This document shows, piece after piece, positions 37,849-48,091 of a stretch of 64,000 bases of DNA. The DNA comes from Dugong dugon (lineage: Eukaryota > Chordata > Mammalia > Sirenia > Dugongidae), in assembly GCA_030035585.1 (NCBI GenBank), contig CM057469.1, positions 56,809,501 to 56,873,500 of the forward strand. Reading direction: 5' to 3'. Positions within the stretch are counted from its first letter, which is position 1; the number at the start of each line of letters is the position of its first letter. The notes beneath the pieces were generated by a model. The model searched no databases and was not told the DNA's origin. It saw only the letters and a program-made list of their open reading frames with translations. Both the position numbers and the translations under genes were made by a program.

Positions 37849-38029
37849 CCCTGTCTTCAATCTCTGTTCACGTTTACCATTTGCCAACTTTAGGGTATAT
37901 CATTCACATTGTGGCTTTTATGAATGATGTGCCCTAGAGATATGCAGGCCATAACAGTCAAATGGCATAGTCCTGCCTCTCCCTCTCTATGATATCACTC
38001 TGTTATATCAGCTTTTACCATATTAAGAA

Positions 38030-38313
38030 AGAGAGTGAGAGATAGAAGGAAAGGAAGAAAGGAAAGAGAGAGAGAGGGAAGGAGAGAAGAAGAAGGGAGG
38101 GGGGAGGAAGGAAGGAGAAGAGAGAGAGGGAGGGAAAAAGAAATGGGAGAGGGAGGGAGCAAGGAAGGAGGGAGGGAGGGAAGGAAGGAGGAAAGGAAGG
38201 AGGGAGAGAGGAAGGGAAAGAAGGAGGGAAGGAAAGAAGGAAGGTAGGAAGGAAGGAAAGGGGGAGAGCAAAAAGGAGGGAAGGAGGAAAGGAAGAGGGA
38301 GGAAGGGAGGGAC
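38030..38313 (+). repeat. Purine-only GGAA/GAGA satellite
   Basis: Some 280 bases almost entirely A and G (GGAAGGAGGGAGGG-type units) with very few pyrimidines. The long frames on both strands here are artefacts of the repeat and encode no protein. Confidence 0.95.
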
Positions 38314-38676
38314 AATAAAATACAACTAGCCCTACATTTGTCCCAGTCTCCATTTCCTCTCCTCCCTCTTGTTTCTACCCTCACTGCTCCACTGAAACCA
38401 CTTTCACCAATGTCACCTTGTTAACAAATCTGAAGGATATGTTTCTTTGCTCTCTTAATCTCTTCCCAGCTCTTAACACTCATTTGGCCACTTTTCTTGA
38501 TAAATTCATTCCTTGGTCTCTGTGATAACATTTTATTCTCTTTCTCAGTCTATCTCCTAAATCTTACTGTTTTTCAGACTTCTTTTATTGACTGTCTGCT
38601 TTTCTTGGTCTAGACTCTCTTCCTGGACCATCATATCTGCTCCTGTGGCTTATTTTATTTAAAAAAAAAAAAAAAA

Positions 38677-38823
38677 CTGTTGCCATTGAGTCGATTCCAA
38701 CTCATAGTGACCCTATAGGACAGAACTGCCCCACAGAGTTTCCAAGGAGCGCCTGATGGATTCAAACTGTCAGCCTTTTGGTTAGCAGACATAGCTTTTA
38801 GCCACCGCACCACCAGGGTTTCC
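38677..38823 (-). mobile_element. AfroSINE, short form, inside L2
   Basis: TGTTGCCATTGAGTCGATTCC at left, CACCACCAGGGTTTCC at right, preceded by an A run at 38660-38676. Confidence 0.9.
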
Positions 38824-39309
38824 AGCTTCTTTTATATGTTCTCTGACAACTGCCCACCTTTTCCTTGAGATCAAATCTCTCACCTGAACTTGCTCCCTCT
38901 CTTCTCTCACCTTCCATAGACAAAACACTAGCAAATTCTAATAATTCTTCCTCCAAAATGTCTAAAATATATCCCCTTCCATCTATCTCCACGACCACCT
39001 TCTTAATCTAAACCACTAGATTAGGTGCCTGAACTCCTATAGTCACCTCCTAATGGGCTTCCCTTATTCTACTCTTGCCACATTACAATCCATTCTACTC
39101 AACAAAACCAGTTTCAAATATTAACACGCCCATTTCTATTTTAAATCCTTCAAAGATTTTCCAGCTCATTAATGTGAAATCCATGGCCTATAAAGCCTAA
39201 CATGCTTGTCCTCTGCCTGCCCTTATAACTTTATCTCCTTCTGCTCTCTCCCTTATTCAGTAAGATTTACTGGCCTTCTCTAATTTTTTCAAAACAAACC
39301 CAAGTTGTT

Positions 39310-39703
39310 CCTGACTCTGGGCCATGATTCTCAATGTTTATATGTGATCACTTCCATGATGGGATCTGCTGTGAATAGCAAATCAGTTGAAGGGGAGTTT
39401 CCTTGGGCATGTGGCCTGCATCCAAATATAAGCAGACGTTCTGGCTTTTTGCTCACTCTGGATCCTGCAGCTGCCTCCTGTTCATCTGACCTCTGGTTAT
39501 AGGGACTTGAGCTATCAGCTTATCTGCCGATCTTGGGATTCGTCTATCTTCACAGCCTGTGAGCAAGAGCCTTGTTCTGTGACCTTCCAATCTTGAGTTC
39601 ACCAGCCCCTTCAGCTATGTTAATTGGGAGAAGCCTCTATCCTGATCCACAGACTTGGGATGTTCTAGCCTCTACAATCACATGAGCCATTTCCTTGATA
39701 TAA

Positions 39704-39758
<55 letters not shown>

Positions 39759-39801
39759 CACTTTACCAGTTTCGCTTCTCTAGAGAATCCAGCCTAAGAC
39801 A
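39310..39801 (+). repeat. Solo ERV-L LTR, 5' end incomplete
   Basis: From about GGCCATGATTCTCA to the conserved terminus ending CA at 39801, with a TA tract at 39705-39765. Closer to LTR B than to LTR A (shares TGTGATCAC...CCATGATGG), but with only one copy of the block duplicated in LTR B. It interrupts L2 sequence. Confidence 0.78.
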
Positions 39802-40139
39802 ACACTCCTCCCCCAACTCTTTAAATTACTCTCCTCATCAGATGTCGGCTCAGATATCGGCTCCTCAGGGAAGTGTTCGCTGACTACATACTTCAGGTCA
39901 TCTTCATCTCATTGTTCCATTTTATTTTTTTTTTCTAAGAACTTATCATTCACTAAAAGTTATCCCATTTGTTTATTTGTTTATTGTCAAACTTCTTTCA
40001 TTAGACTGTAAGATCAATGAAAGCAGAAACCTTATCAAGCATGTATCCTTCTGTATCCTCATTGCCTACAACAATACCTGGCGAATAGTTGATGCTGAAC
40101 AAATATTTAAATGAGATTTAGTCAACATATACAACTTTC

Positions 40140-40600
40140 TGCTAGACATCTCCATTTTAGGGGTTCTATAGGCGTTTCAACCTCAGCTTCCATCAAAAAA
40201 TCACTTTCCTTCTGTTTGAATCTCAGTGGATGGCAGTACCAACCACCCCGTTGCACAAGCTAAAAAGATATTTTTCACTACTCTTTCCTCTCCTCTGCCA
40301 CAACGAATCAGTCACTTAGTCCCATCCCTTCTACCTCCTACTACCTTTCTTCTTTCTAGCTATACTGGCACCACTCAAGACCAGGCCACCATCTTTTCCT
40401 GCCCAGACCATGGCAAACTTTTGCTAATATTCTTAAACTTGCCTTTCTCCAAATTTCTTCCATATCACCTTTCTAAAACATAGATCCAATCATGTCACTT
40501 CCCTACTTAAAATATTTTATTGGCTTCTCATTGTTTTTAAGATAATATTCAAACTCTTGAAAATCACCTCTTTCGATCTGGTCCAAGTTTAACTTCATTA
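40140..40600 (+). repeat. L2 LINE, second fragment, first part
   Basis: CTAGACATCTCCATTTTAGG, GTTGCACAAGCTAAAAAG and GACCAGGCCACCATCTTTTC belong to L2 upstream of the tail, so this is a new L2 copy after the tail at 40130. Confidence 0.6.
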
Positions 40601-40609
40601 TTATTAATA

Positions 40610-40900
40610 GTAGGAGTAGTAGTTCATAAATTATATCCAATGTTGTTTTGTGGATTTTTAAATTTTATATAAAAGTTGTCATGCTGTACATATCATTTGT
40701 TCATAATTTTTATTTTTTATTCAGTATTGTGTTTTTTAGTTAGTGCCCTTACATTTAGATCTAGTTCATTCATTTTAATTGTCATATTCTATTACAAATG
40801 TATATTACTTTTATCCATTATCCTACTGATGAAAATCTGTTTCCATTTTTTCTTATAAACAATGCTGCGATGAACATTTTGAACATGATTATTGACCCAG
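40610..40900 (-). repeat. L1 fragment in antisense
   Basis: The end, CTTATAAACAATGCTGCGATGAAC, matches the reverse of the L1 ORF2 end, also seen at 21090. Inserted in L2. Confidence 0.6.
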
Positions 40901-41285
40901 TCTTAACTCTTCAGTCTTTTCTTTCAGCTCTCTCCCTGTCACTCTAGATTCATGTCATAACTAAATTCCTTTCATTTCCTCAACCAGGACATGACTCACT
41001 GCCTCCTGACCGTTGCACACGCTGCCCCTCTTCCCTTCACTCAGTGCATTCCTGCACATCCTGTATGGTCCACCTCAGATGCTACTTCACTGGGATGCCT
41101 TCTCTAACACCCCCAGGTCTGGTTAGGTTTCACAGGGCCCTATACTTCTGGTATCAAAGTCTCCATCACATGTATTTTAATTGTTTAATTGTCAGTAAGA
41201 GCAGGGGGAGAGGATCTATGTAGATAGAAAGCATCTGGCACAGAACTTGGCAAATAACAAGTGCTCAACAGATGTTTTGAATGAA
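40900..41285 (+). repeat. L2 LINE, second fragment, 3' part
   Basis: CACTGCCTCCTGACCGTTGC, CAGATGCTACTTCACTGGG and the tail AACAAGTGCTCAACAGATG...GAATGAA are characteristic of L2. Confidence 0.75.
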
Positions 41286-42009
41286 TCAATGAAGACTGAT
41301 ATAAAAACTCACTGTTTAGTCTTGAAAACTCATTGTATATAAGCGTGTATATGTGTTTAATAAACTATTTCTACTCTGACTATAAAGTGTGGATTTAATT
41401 ATTCTTAATAAGTTTTTTAGTTGTTTTTTCTAAGTCCTGAATTTACAACCCTCTAAGACATGTATTGTTACACAAAGGTGCCTGGGCTGATTTTAGAGTC
41501 GCGTTTTATAATACTCTGAGTAGGTAAAACCAGAAATGCCTCTCACTCTTAATGAGGCTTATTTTTTATTTGGCTATTTGCACATTACAAAAACTGCAAA
41601 GAGGCAAAGTCTGTCCAATATATTGAGAGATCTTTCTAAAAATAAGAATCATCCAAAAAGGGAAGCCTTGGGAGTTAGCAAATTCATTGCTAGTGGGCCT
41701 GAAATGGAAAGATTTTTTTCAGAGCTCTGTATTACTTTAAACCCTATGATTTGATGACTAAGTGGGCCAGATGAGTTCTAAACTCACTTATAATTCTAAG
41801 CGCCTATATTCTATAAAATACTTATGAGCCATGAGTCATTTTGTTCTCTCTCCTCCCCACCCCCGCCAGCGATTGTATCCCATTAACTTCGAGAACCTAT
41901 CCTTATTTTCTCATGATTTGTAATTTTGTATGTTCTTTAAATAATTGACTCTAACATACAATTATTTTAAATGACTAAATTATACTAAGTATATGCTGTA
42001 TTTCTTCAG

Positions 42010-42078
42010 AAAAATGAGCAGGCGGACTTGTTGGATTTGTAAGAAGTGCAGAGATAAATCTAAGAGGCCCCCTTCAAA
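42010..42078 (+). CDS. RGS13: RGS13, first coding exon (residues 1-21 plus 2 nt)
   Basis: First coding exon of a small R4-family regulator of G-protein signalling, a GTPase-activating protein for Gi/Gq alpha subunits acting at the inner face of the plasma membrane. The exon opens after an AG at 42008-42009; the ATG is at 42014-42016, four bases into the exon. It encodes a cysteine-rich, basic N-terminus beginning MSRRTCWICKKC, close to the RGS13 N-terminus as I know it from human. The donor is GTAAGT from 42079, leaving two bases (AA) that join the C of the next exon to make Asn22. The paired cysteines could be lipid-modified, as in related RGS proteins; that is inference. The exon is too short for ordinary ORF length cut-offs. 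Upstream non-coding exons were not identified. Confidence 0.93.
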
Positions 42079-42718
42079 GTAAGTAGCATTTACTTTCTAT
42101 GGCCATTATGAAGTATATTTATCAATGATAAACAGGTGTACCTTTATTCAACTGCTATCTTAATATATTTTGTTCAGAAAGGAAAATTTGTATCTACGCA
42201 TGAATAATTCCACCAGAAAAACAGTCATCCGTTACATACAATAAGATTGTAGGACCACTTTTAAATGTTTAGATCACTTGAACTCTTACTATTTAGGCTT
42301 GGGTTTTTCACACATTATGTCATCATTTTTTGTTACTAATGGCTTACACTCAAGAAAGCAGCAAGTTAAATGCATTTAGAGAGTTTATTACGAATAAAAA
42401 CTTTAGATTTTAAAAAAGTTTTATATTGTTTACGTTATGAGATTCTTGGATCTAAAATATGTTCATGGTTCAAACTCTCCACGGAGAAAGTGCTAGAATC
42501 CTTCATCCATAGATGGAGAAGGTGAGATTGGAGGGGTAACCAAATGCTTACCAAGCTTCCGATTTCCTTCAATATCCTGATATACCTAAAACTGTAGCCA
42601 TTTGAATGGGAACAGCGACTACTAAAATGCCTGCGAAAGCGTAACAAACCATTTAATTGGATTTGTTCACCTCAGAGAATTCCTAGAGCAAGAATCCCTA
42701 CAGGTTAATTGTGAGTCC

Positions 42719-42888
42719 CTAACCCTGGTGGTGCAGTGGTTAAGAGTTCAGCGGCAAACTGAAAGGTCAGCAGTTCAAATCCACCAGCCACTCCTTGGAA
42801 ACCCTATGAGGCAGTTCTACTCTATCCAATAAGGTTGCCATGACTCGGAACTGACTCGACAGCAGTGGGTTTGTTTTTTGTGTTGTTT
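42719..42888 (+). mobile_element. AfroSINE, short form (first of three)
   Basis: AACCCTGGTGGTGCAGTGG head to GACTCGACAGCAGTGGG tail and a T/G-rich end. About 640 bp after the first RGS13 coding exon. Confidence 0.92.
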
Positions 42889-42905
42889 TGTTTAACCTGA
42901 TCCAA

Positions 42906-43101
42906 CAGAGCCCTAGTGGTGCAGTGGTTAAGTGCTGGGCTGCTAACCGAAAAGTCAGTGGTTCAAACCCACCAGCCATTCTGTGGGAGAAAGATGTGGC
43001 AGTCTACTTCTGTAAAGCTTACAGCCTTGGAAACCCTATGGGGCAATGTTACTCTGTCCTATAAGGTCGCTATGAGTCAGAATCGACGCCCCAGCAGCGA
43101 G
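42906..43101 (+). mobile_element. AfroSINE, long form (second of three)
   Basis: Contains the middle block GAGAAAGATGTGGCAGTC. Flanked by a perfect TTAACCTGATCCAA (42892-42905 and 43102-43115). Confidence 0.95.
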
Positions 43102-43115
43102 TTAACCTGATCCAA

Positions 43116-43312
43116 AGGAGTCCTAGTGGTGCAGCGGTTAAGTGCTAGGCTGCTAACTGAAAGGTGGGCAGTTTGAACCCACCAGTTGTTCCACTGGAGA
43201 AAGATGTGGCAATCTGCTTTCATAAAGATTACAGCCTTGGAAACCCTACGGGCAGTTCTACTCTGTCCTACAGAGTCTCTATGAGTTGGAATCAACTCAA
43301 CTGCAACAGGTG
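43116..43312 (+). mobile_element. AfroSINE, long form (third of three)
   Basis: GGAGTCCTAGTGGTGCAGCGG head, middle GAGAAAGATGTGGCAATC, tail GAATCAACTCAACTGC. Starts right at the duplication left by the second copy. Confidence 0.93.
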
Positions 43313-43669
43313 GAGACCTCAGTTTCTGGTCACATCTGCCTTCTACAGTCAGAGCTGCTGGCATGCATGCTACCACCCTGGAATACAGAAATGCCTGAAA
43401 ACGCTTACAAGCAATGGAGGGTACAGGAGAAAAAAGACTGAAAGCGCAGCGTTTTAAATGACCAGTTGAGGCTGCTAAACAGCACAGCTGTGTCAAGGAG
43501 AAAGCCATAACAAGTTGATTCGGAAGCAGTTTCTTTCTCTTCTGATCACTTCCCACAGAGTACTGCACTTCTTGCATTTGTTGTAACTTGCCTCATGGAT
43601 CCACCATCAAGGAAGGGGAAAGACAAGCAAAGATTTCACATTCACAGCTTGCTGCTAGCTAACAGTCAT

Positions 43670-43870
43670 TTGATAGGTGCATTCCACTGACTACCTGATT
43701 TAATCTGCATGATAACTTTGTGAGATAGATATTATCATCCTCATTTTATAGACAATAAAACTGGGGTGCGGAGGTTTTAATTAACACTCCAACTTAGTAA
43801 GTACAGCACTGTGATGAGAACTCAGGAGTGTCAGACTCCAAATGCTCTTCATTCTTCTTTCCACAATGTC
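43670..43870 (-). repeat. MIR SINE
   Basis: CATCCTCATTTTATAGACAATAAAACTGG and a CAGGAGTGTCAGACTCC end; intronic in RGS13. Confidence 0.75.
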
Positions 43871-44191
43871 ATGACATCTCAAAACTCTCCCATATCTGGT
43901 TTGTATCTACCGCCCAGAAGAAAGGAGCGAACACAAAACTGGAAAATTTTTATCAGGAAACAAAGGTGTTTAGAATAATTAATATACGGGCATCTGGATA
44001 GCCATGAGATAGCATGAAATTTATGGGATACTCTGGGAAAATTACAAGGAAAAACGGGTTAAAGCAAAAACAAATTGCGGTTCATAACTCTACCACCAAC
44101 ACGATCACTCCAATCACTGTCTAGCTCCATAAATCTCATAAATCTTAAAGGAAAAGGAATTGTCTTACCAATAATCACCAATAATTTTAAG

Positions 44192-44397
44192 ATGGAGTCC
44201 CCGGGTGGAGCAAATGGTTAACAAACTCAGCTGATAACTGAAAGTTTGGAGATCCAAGTCCACCCTGAGGCACCTTGTAAGAAAGGCCTGATGATTTTCT
44301 TCCAAAAAATCAGCCGTTGAAAACGTTATGGAGCACAGTTCTACTCTGACGCGCATGGGGTTACCATAAGTCAGAATCCACTCGGGGGCAACTATTT
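44192..44397 (+). mobile_element. AfroSINE, divergent long form
   Basis: GGAGTCCCCGGGTGGAGC head with AAATGGTTAAC, tail AGTCAGAATCCACTCGGGGG. Confidence 0.8.
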
Positions 44398-45189
44398 TTT
44401 TAATTTCAAGATAACCCAAGACAGTGATGACATCTTTACTCATGCTGTAGCCTTTTATACTTCCCTAAATAATGGGAATGACGGGAATAGATAGGCATGC
44501 AATACACCTTGCCTAGCACTTTCTGTTTCACTGGATTGGAAAGGTTATTTTAGGGTACTGTTTTTAAAGTTCTAATAAGAGACGAGAACAATGAGTCAGA
44601 TATCATTTCATGGAAATGTTTTTTGAAAGCAATCTAAACAGCAGTGCACTGTTAAGCCTCAGTACTGATGCAAACAATCCATTTAAAACTGGCATGATCC
44701 AACTAAATTTTTAGAAAATAAAAGATAGTTGACCTTTTCAGGACTCTCAGTGTTTTTCCATGTTCTACATTAGTTTTCAACCTCTTTAACTAATCTTCTT
44801 TCATTGTGTTAAGTGCCTGCTAATGCCGATGGCTGTTCCTCAAACTTTAATTATTGGGCTAACCAATGGACAGTGCTTACTTATATCTATAGCTGTCTTT
44901 ATTATATGCAGTTTTTGAAAACAGGAAAATTAAGAATCCATCATAAACTGAATGACAATGAATACATTGACTATTTTCTTTTAAAAGAGAGAAAATAAAA
45001 CTATTTATTTGTGAGAATATATAGTCAGTTGTTAATTCACCTAATGAAGTGCACCAAAATGAACAGAAAATAATCCTCAAAGCCAGTGTCTTTCACAGAT
45101 GTTTTCTAAATGGTAAATGGTTTTGTTTAAACTGTTCAGGTCAAATGCATTTTATTCACAGTAATAAAAAGTAAAACCCTCAGTATGTG

Positions 45190-46080
45190 AAAATGAATAA
45201 GTAGAGCAAATAATAGACTGAGAAAATATCTATACATAATAGACATTACTAACTTTATTATATGAGTGCATAAAAGTAGATTTTGTGGATAAACTCTAAG
45301 GTCCCAATAGATAAGTGGGCAAACACATTACTGCAGCACACAATAGTATAACCCCTTCAAAGCAATTTGGCAATTTGTATCAAGAATCTTAAAAATGTGC
45401 AGTTTTTGATCCACTTTGATTTTACTTCTGCTAATCTTCTAAGGAATTAGCCTAACTATGTAGACTCGTAGCAACCCTATAGGACAGAGTAGAACTGCCC
45501 CATAGAGTTTCCAAGGAGCGCCTGATGGATTCAAACTGCCAGCCTCTTGGCTAGCAGCTGTATGTCTTAACCACTATGCCACCAGAGCAGACATGGCAAG
45601 CATTAATCACTGCTCAGCTATGTTTGGTTTTAATAGTGAAAAATGAGAAGTAACCAAAATGCTCATTCAGAATATTATCCCCTTGTAGAATATTCCATAG
45701 TCACTATAAATGAGTGACTAAAAATGATTTTAATTTATAACTATAAATCTTAACACTATAAATGATTATTAAGATAATTGTAACAACTTATAAAATGCTT
45801 ATAGAAAGGGAATGTGTGTGTGTGTATCTAATCGCACACACAGCATGATTAATTCTCAGTTAAAAATAAACATACACACATACTACAAAAAGACTAAAAG
45901 GAAATACATCAAAATATTAATGGTGGTAATTTGGGAACAGGGAGATTATAGGACTATTGTTCTTTATCTTTTCTATTATTTATTTTATTGTATTTTCCAT
46001 ACTTCACTTAATGAGCATATATTTATTTTATAATTTTACAAATTTAGAAAGTAAAAATAAAATGTAGACCAAAACCACAC
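45190..46080 (+). repeat. Old L1 (L1M) 3' part
   Basis: Contains ATAATAGACTGAGAAAATATC, GATAAGTGGGCAAAC, TCAAAGCAATTTGGCAATTTG and ACATCAAAATATTAATGGTGG, a series typical of diverged L1 ORF2/3' UTR. Interrupted by the SINE at 45456. Confidence 0.6.
45456..45592 (-). mobile_element. AfroSINE, short form, in L1M
   Basis: GTAGACTCGTAGCAACCC at left (tail trimmed) to CTATGCCACCAG at right. Confidence 0.87.
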
Positions 46081-46199
46081 ACAAATGCAGTGTAACTAGA
46101 TTTTGGCGTTTTTTTTCAGGATAATATGTTTCTATTTAGTTCAACAAAACCTTGAGAATATTTTCAGTGCAATCAAGCACCATTTGTTTCTTTTCAAAG

Positions 46200-46261
46200 C
46201 CTTACTTTGGAGGAAGTGCTACAGTGGGCCCAGTCTTTTGAAAAGCTGATGGCTACAAAAC
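46200..46261 (+). CDS. RGS13: RGS13, second coding exon (residues 22-43)
   Basis: A 62-nt exon between a TTTTCAAAG acceptor (AG at 46198-46199) and a GTGAGT donor (from 46262). Spliced to the previous exon it reads in frame and completes Asn22, then gives LTLEEVLQWAQSFEKLMATK. That is the linker and first helix of the RGS box, including the W-A-x-S-F/L segment that opens RGS domains. It ends one base into the codon for residue 43. The phase (2 in, 1 out) fits the exons on both sides, which strongly supports a functional gene over a chance match. It lies about 530 bp before an RTE insertion at 46716, so that insertion is intronic. Confidence 0.94.
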
Positions 46262-46801
46262 GTGAGTATTATGTATATATTATTTTTGGATTACTAGCAG
46301 TTTTGTTCTTAGCAGTAAGAGGGGTGCACTAGATGATGAACGCGTGCCCCCCTTCTCACAGTCTTCTAGATGACAACTGCCATAGTTAAAAAAAAGAAAA
46401 CCTGAAAATAGTGTGTCGTGTAAACCACAATTATTCTCTCTGATGTTAATTAAAACAAGATTAGTCACTGTGAATATTTATACTTCACAAGTATATGTGT
46501 AAAATCCCTTGGGAAATATGCTTAAATAGTAACACATATTGAAATAGATTGTCTTACCATACCCTTCTAAAGTTAGGATGAGAAAAAAACAATAAACTGC
46601 CATTCTCAGTGCCTTTAAAAGTAATAATAAATTTGAGAAGTGATGTTCTAAAATTCCTCTTCAAAGTTCATTTCTAACTTTATCAGTGTCTGACTTAAGT
46701 GGGGCTACATATGAGAAAATTGATGGAATAATAGACTGAGAAAATATCTATACATAATAGAAATAGGATTACTAACTTTATTATATGAGTGCATAAAAGT
46801 A

Positions 46802-47800
46802 ATGCCAAAACTGAGATGTTTCAACAAACGGATGCAGTGCTGGAGGTGCTCATTTGCCTATGTCAAGAAATTTGGAAGACAGCTACCTGGCCAACAGACT
46901 GGAAGAGATCCATATTTGCATCCATTCCAAAGAAAAGTGATCCAACAGAATGCAGAAATTATCAAACAATGTCATTATTATTGCACACAGTAAAATTTTG
47001 CTGAAGATCATTCAAAAGCTGTTACAGTAGTACAATGACAGGGAACTAACAGAAATTCAAGCCAGATTCAGAAAAGGACATGGAATGAGGGGTATCATTG
47101 CTGATGTCAGATGGATCCTGGCTGACAGCCGAGAAAACCAGAAAGATGTTTACCTGTGTTTTATTGACTCTGCACAGGCACTGGACTGTGTGGATCACAA
47201 CAAATTATGGATAACATTGCAAAGAATGGGAATTCCAGAACACTTAACTGTGCTCATGAGGAAAACCTGTACAAAGGTCAAGAGGCAGTCGTCCAAACAC
47301 AACAAGGGGATACTGCGTGGTTTAAAATCAGGAAAGGTGCATCACAGTTCTATTCTTTCACCATACTTATTCCATCTTTATGCTAAGCAAATAATCCAAG
47401 AAGCTGGACTATATGAAGAACATGGATCAGAATTTGAGGAAGACATTAACAACCTGCTATATGCAGACCACACAACCTTGCTTGCTGAAAAAGAGGACCT
47501 GAAGCACTTACTGATGAAGATCAAGGACTACAGCCTTCAGTATGAATTACACCTCAACATAAAGAAAACAAAAATCCTCACAACTGAACTTGCCAAGGAT
47601 TTCATCTTACTTGGATCCACAATCAACATCCAAGGAAGCAGCAGTCAAGAAATCAAATAACATATTTCATTGGGCAAATCTGCTGCAAAAGACCTCTTTA
47701 AAGTATTGAAAAGCAAAGATGTTCCTTTGAGGACTAAGCTGCACCTGATCCAAGTCATGGTATTTTCAATCGCCTCATAAGCATGCAAAAACTGGACAAT
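46802..47800 (+). pseudogene. RTE reverse transcriptase, broken
   Basis: Two frames cover the N-terminal part (46802-46990) with W-P-T-D-W-K-R-S-I-F-A-S-I-P-K-K. The open stretch 47085-47660 carries the palm: CFIDSAQALDCVDHNKLW and, later, LLYADHTTLLAEKEDL, where the usual F/Y-A-D-D active site is altered to Y-A-D-H. It is followed by LHLNIKKTKIL. A stop at 47658-47660 and later frameshifts end it. Same family as the antisense copy at 27643-29134. Confidence 0.88.
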
Positions 47801-47890
47801 GAATAAGAACCCAAAGAACTGATGCCTTTTAATTATGGTGTTGGCGAAGAATGTTGAATATGCCATGGACTGTCAGAAGAATGAGGAGTC

Positions 47891-48091
47891 CTGGTGGTGC
47901 AGTGGTTAAAGCATCTGACTGCTAACCAAAAGGTTGGCAGTTCTAACCCACTAGCTGCTCCGAGGGAGAAAGATGTGGCAGTCTGCTTTCATAAAGATTA
48001 CAGCCTTTGAAATCCAATGGGGCAGTTCTACCCTGTCTTACAGAGTTTCTGTTGGTCAGAATTGACTTGACAGCAGTGGGTTTTTGGGTTT
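47891..48091 (+). mobile_element. AfroSINE, long form, inside the RTE
   Basis: TCCTGGTGGTGCAGTGG head, GAGAAAGATGTGGCAGTC middle, GACTTGACAGCAGTGGG tail. CAGAAGAA stands on both sides, so it inserted after the RTE. Confidence 0.92.

Larger units (their letters stand above)
38390..40140 (+). repeat. L2 LINE, interrupted
   Basis: Old L2 sequence running in sense, split by an AfroSINE (38677-38823) and an ERV-L LTR (39310-39801). It ends in the L2 tail (ATTGTTCCATTTT..., TAGACTGTAAGATCAATGAAAGC, GCTGAACAAATATTTAAATGA). Confidence 0.65.

Noticed and set aside
38015..38384. Long overlapping frames (100-129 codons, minus strand) and a 70-codon plus-strand frame
   Set aside because: All are translations of the purine-only satellite in different frames; repetitive Ser/Pro/Leu or Arg/Glu/Gly strings with no protein family behind them.
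41536..41754. 72-codon open stretch just upstream of the first RGS13 coding exon
   Set aside because: No acceptor or donor fits and the residues do not resemble any RGS N-terminus; the RGS13 start codon at 42014 has a better context.
43077..43577. 166-codon minus-strand frame
   Set aside because: About half of it is the reverse of two AfroSINEs; no protein signal in the rest.
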